A stretch of 5,398 nt of DNA from Bacteroidales bacterium (GTDB lineage: Bacteria > Bacteroidota > Bacteroidia > Bacteroidales > P3), in NCBI GenBank assembly GCA_021443125.1, contig JABUUQ010000004.1:230511-235908 (forward strand), written 5' to 3'. The notes under the pieces are model-generated. The model searched no databases. It was not told the DNA's origin and worked only from the letters and a program-made list of their open reading frames with translations. Of the stretch, positions 1 through 5,398 are shown in pieces. The first letter of the stretch is position 1. The number at the start of each line of letters is the position of its first letter. Both the position numbers and the translations under genes were made by a program.

Positions 1-1089
1 GCAAAATTCCTACGAGACTTGTATCACATCTATAATGACTGGTCTTTGGTGTTGGCAGCCTACAATTGTGGCCCTGGCAATGTGAACAAGGCGATAAAAC
101 GTTCAGGTAAAAATGATTTTTGGGAACTTTACAATTATCTTCCAAAGGAAACAAGAAACTATGTACCTGCCTATATTGCAGCAACCTATGTTATGAACTT
201 CTATCAAGAGCATGGAATAAAACCTATGTCTCTAACGCAACCTTTAGACCTTATTACAGACACTGTAATGGTCAATAAGGATATTTATTTCGGTCAAATA
301 GAAGATGTTCTTAAAGTTTCCACAGATGAAATCAAAGGTTTGAATCCTCAATACAAAATGGACTACATTCCTGGCACACAAGACAAATACGCTTTGCGAC
401 TTCCGTTGACATATATAAATGATTTTATAGAAATGGAGGACTCTATATCTAATTGCAACATAGAGAAATATCGTCCTGAATTGGCTAAAAAGGAAACTAT
501 TGAAGATTCAAATACTATATATGTCAATAAAACAATCTATCACAAAGTAAAACGCAACGAAACATGGTCTTCGATAGCAAGAAGATATGATGTATCTGTT
601 TCTGAACTTAGAGGATGGAACAAAAAAATTAAAAAGAACAAACTTCAGAAAGGAGCATTGCTTGCAATAAACACCAAAGTTGCTGTAAATAAGACAACTG
701 TAATAGACAAAGACGAAGATGAGAAATCTTCTGCCTTTTCACAAGATGAGATGGTTGAGGCCAACAGCTCTAATTCACAAGAAGAGGTAACAACAAATAC
801 CAAAAAAGTTGATAAGATAAATACATCCACTTCAAATAAAAAAGTTGAGTTTGCAAAGCAAGAAAGCAAAAAACAAAACGAAGAAATAAAAAAAGATAAC
901 GGCAGAAACGCAAAACAAAACACCGAAAAGAAAAAATCAAACAAAACACATACAGTTCAATCTGGTGAAACCATAGCTGCAATAGCTAAAAAGCATGGTA
1001 TGAGCGAAAAAGAGCTTTTGAAACTTAATGGATTAAACGAAAAATCTGCAAGAAAAATTCGTCCAGGTCAAAAACTTAAGCTTAAATAG
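1..1089 (+). CDS. mltD: MltD-like membrane-bound lytic murein transglycosylase with LysM repeats, C-terminal part (5' end outside window)
   Basis: The reading frame is open from base 1 (residue 1 = Ala), so the gene begins upstream; the TTG at 19 is only an internal Leu codon. Residues 1-70 are the end of a family 1 lytic transglycosylase (SLT) domain: 'LAAYNCGPGNV' at about 18-28 is the conserved AAYN-G-G-V motif, and 'ETRNYVPAYIAATY' follows at about 50-63. The catalytic Glu lies upstream and cannot be checked. Residues about 91-145 resemble a degenerate LysM-like segment ('LNPQYKMDYIPG'). A LysM repeat follows at about 180-223, then a Lys/Glu/Asn/Ser-rich linker (224-314), then a second, clearer LysM ('HTVQSGETIAAIAKKHGMS', 317-361). 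Family members cleave MurNAc-GlcNAc bonds to give 1,6-anhydro ends, acting in the periplasm, with LysM binding glycan. The stop TAG overlaps the GTG of the SGNH hydrolase by one base. The family call is strong; mltD is used in the broad sense. Confidence 0.92.
   Translation, partial: AKFLRDLYHIYNDWSLVLAAYNCGPGNVNKAIKRSGKNDFWELYNYLPKETRNYVPAYIAATYVMNFYQEHGIKPMSLTQPLDLITDTVMVNKDIYFGQIEDVLKVSTDEIKGLNPQYKMDYIPGTQDKYALRLPLTYINDFIEMEDSISNCNIEKYRPELAKKETIEDSNTIYVNKTIYHKVKRNETWSSIARRYDVSVSELRGWNKKIKKNKLQKGALLAINTKVAVNKTTVIDKDEDEKSSAFSQDEMVEANSSNSQEEVTTNTKKVDKINTSTSNKKVEFAKQESKKQNEEIKKDNGRNAKQNTEKKKSNKTHTVQSGETIAAIAKKHGMSEKELLKLNGLNEKSARKIRPGQKLKLK
670..942 (+). other. Low-complexity lysine-rich linker coding region between two LysM repeats
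   Basis: This segment encodes about 91 residues made mostly of Lys, Glu, Asn, Ser, Thr and Asp, with almost no aromatic residues and few hydrophobic ones. At the DNA level it is very A-rich on the + strand, with many short A runs and 'acaaaac'-type near repeats (for example around 869-945). It separates the LysM repeat at 538-669 from the one at 949-1086. It is best read as a flexible, disordered tether. The strong strand bias also produces long spurious frames on the other strand. Confidence 0.7.
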
Positions 1090-2492
1090 TGAAAATCAGA
1101 ACTATCATATTGACACTTGTTGCTATTCTTCTTGTTTTGGGGTTGATAGCACTTTGCTTTCCTAAAGAAGGATTGAATTTTTTTGGTTTGAAACTCAAAT
1201 TCCCAACCTTGAAAGAGGCTTTATTCAAACAAAACCTCCAATATGCCAATATAGACGACCTTGTTGATGAGAAAGATGAGACAAGGAATGCAGATAATGT
1301 GGCAAAGGTGAAAATTGCCGACAAGTATATATCTGGTTTGGAGTATCCTGATGATGATACAACGGCCTTATATTCTTTTTTTAATGCATTGGAACAGGCT
1401 GGAAATAAGAAGGTTAGAATTCTTCATTATGGAGATTCACAGATAGAGGGAGATAGAATAACTTCCTATTTGCGTTCTCGTCTTCAATCGGAATTTCAAG
1501 GCAAGGGACAAGGACAAATGCCATTGTTTTCTCTTTCAAACATCAAAGGAGTAAGTTATAATGCGTCAAGTAATTGGTTGCATAAGAGTATAATAAACAA
1601 ACGCGACAAAAGATTCAACTGCTATGGTCTTATGATGACAGCTTGTGTTTCTTATGTGCAGGAAATGGTGGATACAACAACATTTGACACAACCTATTTG
1701 CGAACAGCATGGATTTCAATGAAGTTCGACAATGCCATAAGCAACGATTTGCATCTTTATTGTTCGAGTCCAAACAATCAATCGACAATAACCATAAGTT
1801 CCAAAGAGAATGTGTTGGTTCAAAAGACCTTACAGGCAAGCAATGATATAATAGACCTAAAAATTCCTATAAATACACCAATATCTTCTTTGAAAATTGT
1901 TGCAAGTTCAGGAGTGCAACTCTATTCTTTAGACAATAGTTTGGATGAAGGTGTATATGTAGATAACATTTCGCTTCGTGGCTCATCGGGATGGGGTATG
2001 AATTGGAACAATAAGCATATAATATCGACTATGGCAGAAATGCTGGATGTCAAACTCATTATTATGCAGTTCGGAGTCAATGCAGTACCACAGGAAGAAG
2101 ACAAAGTATTGGACTCTTATGACTTTTTCGAAAAAGAGTATTCGCGTCAGCTTGCGTTCCTTAGGGAAAGCATACCTCAGGCACAAATAATAGTCGTTGG
2201 AGTATCCGATCGTTCAAGAAAAAAAGGAGATGGCTACGAAACCAACCCTAATATACCGAAACTTATCAAGGCACAAAGACAGGCAGCCAAGGAAAACGGA
2301 TGTTTGTTTTGGGATATGTATGAAGCAATGGGGGGGAACAATTCCATGCCTTCGTGGGTGTTGCGTGAAAAACCTTTGGCAAATCCCGATTTCATACATT
2401 TCAACGAACGAGGTGCCAAATATATAGCAGAGATGTTCTATAAATCTTTTGAACTTGAATATAAGAAATACCAGATGTCAAAACAAAGATAG
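1089..2492 (+). CDS. Membrane-anchored SGNH/GDSL-family hydrolase, possible peptidoglycan O-acetylesterase (Ape1-like)
   Basis: A 467-residue protein. Residues 1-4 are a basic n-region (M-K-I-R) and about 5-24 form one hydrophobic helix, so it is probably anchored in the inner membrane or exported. The SGNH blocks are all visible: block I 'HYGDSQIEGDR' (nucleophile Ser117), block II Gly in 'RGSSGWG' (Gly301 region), block III 'QFGVN' (Gly329, Asn331), and block V 'PDFIHFNERG' (Asp434, His437). About 180 residues with a beta-rich look (about 150-295) sit between blocks I and II, the layout known for peptidoglycan O-acetylesterases of the Ape1/PatB type, where a carbohydrate-binding-like domain is inserted. 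The GTG start is chosen because the charged and hydrophobic N-terminus follows directly and no ATG lies nearby in frame. It overlaps the mltD stop by one base, suggesting translational coupling. The fold assignment is firm; the substrate is inferred from architecture and neighbours. Esterases acting on other polysaccharides are possible. Confidence 0.88.
   Translation: MKIRTIILTLVAILLVLGLIALCFPKEGLNFFGLKLKFPTLKEALFKQNLQYANIDDLVDEKDETRNADNVAKVKIADKYISGLEYPDDDTTALYSFFNALEQAGNKKVRILHYGDSQIEGDRITSYLRSRLQSEFQGKGQGQMPLFSLSNIKGVSYNASSNWLHKSIINKRDKRFNCYGLMMTACVSYVQEMVDTTTFDTTYLRTAWISMKFDNAISNDLHLYCSSPNNQSTITISSKENVLVQKTLQASNDIIDLKIPINTPISSLKIVASSGVQLYSLDNSLDEGVYVDNISLRGSSGWGMNWNNKHIISTMAEMLDVKLIIMQFGVNAVPQEEDKVLDSYDFFEKEYSRQLAFLRESIPQAQIIVVGVSDRSRKKGDGYETNPNIPKLIKAQRQAAKENGCLFWDMYEAMGGNNSMPSWVLREKPLANPDFIHFNERGAKYIAEMFYKSFELEYKKYQMSKQR
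2330..2336 (+). repeat. G7 homopolymer inside the SGNH hydrolase gene
   Basis: Seven consecutive G residues span the end of Met414 and the codons of Gly415-Gly416 (ATG GGG GGG). It stands out in an AT-rich gene where Gly is mostly GGA, GGT or GGC. It lies upstream of the catalytic Asp434/His437 codons. Loss of one G would move translation to a frame that stops at 2427; gain of one G leads to a TGA within about 15 codons. Either would remove the catalytic dyad. The run is seen directly; any slippage role is speculative. Confidence 0.6.
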
Positions 2493-2494
2493 CT

Positions 2495-2821
2495 ATGGAG
2501 GAGAAATTATACTATTCTATCAAGGAAGTTTCAGAGAAATTCAATATACCATACTCAACACTACGATATTGGGAGGAAGAGTTTCCTAAATTTCGCATAC
2601 ATAGGAACCAAAGAGGTGTTCGTATGTATAATAAAAGCAATATAGAGATGTTGGAAAAAATAGTTTATCTGACAAGGGAACGCAAAATGACAATAGAAGG
2701 TGCCAAACTTGCGTTAAGAACAAAAGAAGATATGGAAGAAGACAGCCTTGCAACAATAAAAAACTCTCTATTGGAGGCTAAAGAATTTTTAACTGAATTG
2801 AAAGCAAAATTAACAGAATAA
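2495..2821 (+). CDS. Small MerR-type transcriptional regulator
   Basis: A 108-residue protein. The N-terminal MerR winged helix-turn-helix is clear: 'YYSIKEVSEKFNIPYSTLRYWEEEF' spans about residues 6-30 (helix-turn-helix with the family's LRYWE segment), a wing with 'RNQRGVRMY' lies at about 37-45, and the second helical pair 'LEKIVYLTRERKMTIEGAKLAL' at about 53-74. Residues about 82-106 are predicted to form the helix that pairs in MerR dimers. There is no C-terminal effector domain and no cysteine, so a metal-sensing role is unlikely and no ligand can be proposed. Short MerR proteins of this kind are common in Bacteroidota. It begins 2 bases after the SGNH hydrolase stop and ends just before ddl, with no Shine-Dalgarno motif, so it is almost certainly co-transcribed with the cell-wall genes. 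Regulation of this unit, or of distant genes, is possible; no operator is visible in the window. Confidence 0.88.
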   Translation: MEEKLYYSIKEVSEKFNIPYSTLRYWEEEFPKFRIHRNQRGVRMYNKSNIEMLEKIVYLTRERKMTIEGAKLALRTKEDMEEDSLATIKNSLLEAKEFLTELKAKLTE

Positions 2822-2824
2822 GTG

Positions 2825-3802
2825 ATGAAAAAAACAGTAGCATTAGTAGCTGGAGGCTATTCTGGAGAATATATTATCTCATTGCAGTCAGCTGCACAAG
2901 TAGAAGAACAATTGAAAAATGATTTTAATCTCTACAAAATAATAATCACCAAAGACGAATGGTATTACGAATCAAATGAAGGCAAGATACAAGTCAATCG
3001 AGATGATTTTTCACTAAACATAAACGGCGAAAAAATCACTTTTGACGCAGCATTTATCATTGTTCACGGCACTCCTGGCGAAAATGGTTTGCTTCAAGGT
3101 TACTTTGATATGATAAATCTTCCTTACAATACTTGTGATGCTTTGTGCTCTGCTGTAACTTTCGACAAAGAAACCTGTAATGCAGTTGTAAGGGACTTTG
3201 ATATCGTCAATGTGGCGAAAAATCAGACTATATATGCTGATGAGCAAATAGATACAGACAAAATCCTTTCACGCCTTAGTCTTCCTTTGTTTGTAAAACC
3301 TTCTCAAGGTGGCTCATCAATAGGAATGTCAAAAGTGAAAACCAAAGAAGAATTGTTGCCAGCAATAAAGCAAGCATTGGATGTTCATCCTAAGGTATTG
3401 ATAGAAGAGTTTATAGAAGGTAGAGAGTTTTCTTGCGGAGTCTTTACGATAGATGGCAAGATAAGTGCTTTCCCTGTAACCGAGATAATACCAATCAACG
3501 AATTTTTTGACTACGAAGCAAAATATAATGGTACAACTGCTGAGGTTGTTCCTGCAAAAGTGGATGAGAGAGTAAGCACCAACATACAAAGAACAACAGA
3601 AAAACTATATAAACTACTGAATTGCAAAGGTGTATGCCGTATTGACTTTATCTATAACGAGAAACAAGACAAACTTTTCTTCCTTGAAGTCAACACAACA
3701 CCAGGACAAAGCCTTAACAGCATAGTTCCAAACCAAGTGAGAGCAATGGGCAAGGATGTTCATTGGCTTTACTATACCCAAATAGCTGAAATAATAAAAT
3801 AA
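2825..3802 (+). CDS. ddl: D-alanine--D-alanine ligase
   Basis: A 325-residue ATP-grasp enzyme that joins two D-alanines in the cytoplasm, giving the dipeptide that MurF adds to the peptidoglycan precursor. Numbered from the ATG at 2825, the N-terminal 'AGGYSGEYIIS' holds Glu15, and 'HGTPGENG' (81-88) is the conserved HG--GEdG motif. 'KPSQGGSSIG' (158-167) is the ATP-grasp glycine-rich loop with Ser164. 'FDYEAKY' (228-234) gives the omega-loop Lys233-Tyr234, typical of D-Ala-D-Ala rather than D-Ala-D-lactate ligases. 'RIDF' (272-275) and 'EVNTTPGQS' (288-296) provide the metal ligands Asp274, Glu288 and Asn290. Length is normal and no key residue is missing. A GTG at 2822, directly after the MerR stop, would add one residue; the ATG is preferred because family members usually begin M-K-K/R just before this strand. 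It is tightly packed behind merR, so probably the same transcript. Confidence 0.95.
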   Translation: MKKTVALVAGGYSGEYIISLQSAAQVEEQLKNDFNLYKIIITKDEWYYESNEGKIQVNRDDFSLNINGEKITFDAAFIIVHGTPGENGLLQGYFDMINLPYNTCDALCSAVTFDKETCNAVVRDFDIVNVAKNQTIYADEQIDTDKILSRLSLPLFVKPSQGGSSIGMSKVKTKEELLPAIKQALDVHPKVLIEEFIEGREFSCGVFTIDGKISAFPVTEIIPINEFFDYEAKYNGTTAEVVPAKVDERVSTNIQRTTEKLYKLLNCKGVCRIDFIYNEKQDKLFFLEVNTTPGQSLNSIVPNQVRAMGKDVHWLYYTQIAEIIK

Positions 3803-3809
3803 AACAAAG

Positions 3810-3834
3810 GAAGAAAAAATTCTTTCTTCGTTTT
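3810..3834 (+). terminator. Possible weak intrinsic terminator after ddl
   Basis: A perfect 7-bp stem, GAAGAAA (3810-3816) with TTTCTTC (3823-3829), closes a 6-base loop and is followed by GTTTT (3830-3834). It could be extended by three A-T pairs past a G-G mismatch. It begins 8 bases after the ddl stop, where a terminator is expected. The stem is AT-rich and the T tract short and interrupted, so termination may be partial and allow read-through into the ABC exporter gene. Confidence 0.4.
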
Positions 3835-3845
3835 AATTCAACGAA
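3827..3845 (+). other. Second inverted repeat overlapping the putative terminator
   Basis: TTCGTT (3827-3832) is perfectly complementary to AACGAA (3840-3845) across a 7-base loop. It shares bases 3827-3829 with the right arm of the upstream hairpin, so the two stems cannot both form fully. It may be chance in an AT-rich spacer or a simple alternative RNA fold. Confidence 0.3.
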
Positions 3846-3866
3846 ACAAGGAAATAATTTTATAGA

Positions 3867-5398
3867 ATGAAAAACATATTCAAAATATTGGCATATATGG
3901 GCAACTACAAAAGGTATGTGGCTCTTAATGTGATATTTAATATTTTGTATATCATATTTTCTTTGTTCTCAATAGTGATGATAATACCTTTTGTCTCAGT
4001 GCTCTTTGGTATAATTGAGGCTCCGGAGCAGCTGCCAGAGTTTGCACTGAACAAAGACAGTATTATTGATACTTTTTCCTACTACCTAAACTATTTTAAG
4101 GAAACACAAGGATTTTTTCCTTGCTTGCTATACATTTGTGCAGTCTTTATTACCTTCACTTTTCTATCTAATTTGTGCAGATATATGGCGATGTTTTTCC
4201 TTTCTCCACTTCGCAATGGCGTTTTGATGGATTTGCGCAATGATATCTACCACAAACTAACTATTTTGCCAGTGTCATTCTTTTCTTCCCAAAGAAGAGG
4301 CGACATAATTGCAAGAATGACTACCGATGTGGGCGTTGTGGAATGGACAGCAGTAACAAGTCTGCAAATGGTTGTAAAAGACCCGTTTATGATAATTATC
4401 TATGCTGTGGCTCTCTTTGCAACAAGTTGGCAGTTTATGCTTTTGATTCTTTTGATTCTGCCTTTGCCGTTGTGGCTTATTAGAAAAATATCTGCAAGCC
4501 TTAATCGCAATAGCATAAAAGGGCAACAAAAGGCGGGCGATATACTTTCGTTTTCCGAGGAGGCACTTTCAACTATAAAAGTCTCAAAATCACTGAATGC
4601 AGAGAGTGTTATGGAACGCAGATTCTCTATTCACAACAAGGCATATCAAAAACTTTTGAACAAAATCAATGCAAAAAACGAATTGGCTGCACCTTTGTCG
4701 GAATTTTTCTCAATGCTTATTATTGCAATAGTGATAGTGATAGGTGGAATCTTTGTTCTCAACGATAAAATACACCCTGGAGTGCTTATAGGCTTTACTT
4801 TGATTTTTACCCGTATTATTTCTCCTATAAAAGAGTTGATAAAGGCTTATTACAACTTCAAAAAAGGCGAAGCATCTGCGGCAAGGATTTATGAAATTCT
4901 CAATGCAGAGGAAAAAATCTTCAACAAGCCACAACCTATTGTTATGAATGATTTTTCAGATAGCATAGAATTCAAAAATGTTGGCTTTTCCTACGAAACA
5001 AATGAAGGTTTTTCTTTGCAAGACATAAGTTTTACAATAAAAAAAGGAGAAAAGGTTGCCATCGTTGGAGCTTCTGGTGCAGGAAAATCCACTTTGTTTG
5101 ATTTGATTTCGCGTTTCCAAGATGTTACAGAGGGACAAATTCTCATAGACGGAAAGGATATTCGTGATATACAAATAGATAGTCTTAGAAAAAGCATAGG
5201 TGTGGTAACACAAAATAGTATTCTTTTCAACGATACCATACTTGCCAATATAACTTTTGGGTTGAAGTCCTACGATATGGAAGATGTAAGAAAGGTTGTG
5301 CGTTTGGCGAATATGGAAGAGTTTATTGAGAGCCTGCCTTTGAAATATGAAACAAATATAGGCGACAGCGGCACATCGCTTTCGGGAGGTCAAAGACA
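3867..5398 (+). CDS. MsbA-like ABC exporter, fused permease and ATPase (3' end outside window)
   Basis: The frame from ATG 3867 is open to the window end (510 full codons); a typical member has about 600 residues, so roughly 100 are missing. The membrane domain shows about six hydrophobic segments (about 17-48, 86-108, 166-185, 187-207, 274-297, 303-322). 'FFSSQRRGDIIARMTTDV' (138-155) is the usual coupling segment of type IV (ABCB-like) exporters. The ATPase domain starts near 367: A-loop Tyr376, Walker A 'GASGAGKST' (401-409, Lys407), Q-loop Gln449, and signature 'LSGGQR' (505-510) at the very end. Walker B and the H-loop are not in view. Relatives work as homodimers in the inner membrane, exporting lipids such as lipid A-core, or drugs; the substrate cannot be read here. 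The first periplasmic loop (about 49-85) is longer than in E. coli MsbA. The start lies 64 bases after ddl; an AAGGA at 3848-3852 is 14 bases upstream, too far for a good ribosome binding site. Confidence 0.92.
   Translation, partial: MKNIFKILAYMGNYKRYVALNVIFNILYIIFSLFSIVMIIPFVSVLFGIIEAPEQLPEFALNKDSIIDTFSYYLNYFKETQGFFPCLLYICAVFITFTFLSNLCRYMAMFFLSPLRNGVLMDLRNDIYHKLTILPVSFFSSQRRGDIIARMTTDVGVVEWTAVTSLQMVVKDPFMIIIYAVALFATSWQFMLLILLILPLPLWLIRKISASLNRNSIKGQQKAGDILSFSEEALSTIKVSKSLNAESVMERRFSIHNKAYQKLLNKINAKNELAAPLSEFFSMLIIAIVIVIGGIFVLNDKIHPGVLIGFTLIFTRIISPIKELIKAYYNFKKGEASAARIYEILNAEEKIFNKPQPIVMNDFSDSIEFKNVGFSYETNEGFSLQDISFTIKKGEKVAIVGASGAGKSTLFDLISRFQDVTEGQILIDGKDIRDIQIDSLRKSIGVVTQNSILFNDTILANITFGLKSYDMEDVRKVVRLANMEEFIESLPLKYETNIGDSGTSLSGGQR

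Noticed and set aside
19..21. TTG as the start codon of the lytic transglycosylase
   Set aside because: The frame is open to base 1 and the upstream residues (A-K-F-L-R-D) continue the transglycosylase domain, so the gene simply enters from outside the window.
645..944. Open frame on the - strand rich in Phe and Ser
   Set aside because: It is the complement of the A-rich Lys/Glu linker of mltD; its composition follows from strand bias and it has no recognisable domain.
1140..1160. Lipobox at the N-terminus of the SGNH hydrolase (Cys23)
   Set aside because: The residues before the Cys are I-A-L; Leu just before the Cys does not fit signal peptidase II sites, so a plain membrane anchor is more likely than a lipoprotein.
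2197..2427. 76-codon + strand frame inside the SGNH hydrolase gene
   Set aside because: It is out of frame with a gene whose catalytic motifs run through the region and has no domain of its own; its only relevance is as the frame entered if the G7 run lost a base.
2495..2821. Metal- or drug-sensing MerR
   Set aside because: There is no cysteine and no C-terminal ligand-binding domain in the 108 residues.
2825..3802. D-Ala-D-Lac (vancomycin resistance type) ligase
   Set aside because: The omega loop keeps Lys233-Tyr234 of ordinary D-Ala-D-Ala ligases and there are no VanH or VanX neighbours.
3831..3862. Bacteroidota-type promoter (TTTT, 20 bases, TAATTTTA, similar to TTTG-N19-21-TAnnTTTG) before the exporter gene
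   Set aside because: Both boxes lack the final G, and the start site would fall at or inside the ATG at 3867; in an AT-rich spacer this match is easily chance.
4956..5393. 145-codon open frame on the - strand
   Set aside because: It lies entirely antisense to the ATPase domain of the exporter, whose Walker A, Q-loop and signature are intact on the + strand; no family features are visible in the antisense product.

Overview
The window is a single-strand, gene-dense, clearly AT-rich stretch with all genes on the + strand. It most likely comes from a member of the Bacteroidota, probably Bacteroidales. Reasons are the MltD type with LysM repeats behind an 'ETRNYVPA(Y/F)IAATYVMN' segment, the Ddl with an 'EVNTTPGQS' C-terminal motif, an MsbA-like exporter with a long first periplasmic loop, and the lack of well-placed Shine-Dalgarno sequences before the starts. 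The organism call is an inference from protein style; no rRNA or other marker is present.

Layout: (1) 1-1089, the C-terminal part of a lytic transglycosylase (MltD-like) with a lysine-rich linker between two LysM repeats. (2) 1089-2492, a membrane-anchored SGNH/GDSL hydrolase whose GTG start overlaps the previous stop by one base (TAGTG). (3) 2495-2821, a small MerR-type regulator, 2 bases further on. (4) 2825-3802, a D-alanine--D-alanine ligase (Ddl), 3 bases after the MerR stop. (5) A 64-base gap (3803-3866) with a hairpin followed by T residues, possibly a weak terminator, overlapping a second hairpin. (6) 3867-5398, an MsbA-like ABC exporter (fused membrane and ATPase domains), cut by the window end just after its LSGGQR signature.

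Genes 1-4 are packed tightly enough to be one transcription unit, and three of the four point to the cell wall. Ddl makes the D-Ala-D-Ala end of the peptidoglycan precursor. MltD cleaves glycan strands. The SGNH hydrolase has the architecture of peptidoglycan O-acetylesterases: catalytic blocks I and V far apart, with a beta-rich insert between them. Lytic transglycosylases need a free C6 hydroxyl on MurNAc, so an esterase that removes O-acetyl groups would be a natural partner for MltD. This pairing is the most interesting reading of the window, but it is an inference and has not been shown. The MerR protein could regulate the unit. The exporter is separated by the hairpin region and is probably an independent or read-through gene for lipid or envelope export.

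I found no mobile element, CRISPR array, tRNA, rRNA or riboswitch. Nothing here clearly forms a wholly new system; the region reads as a chromosomal cell-envelope locus.
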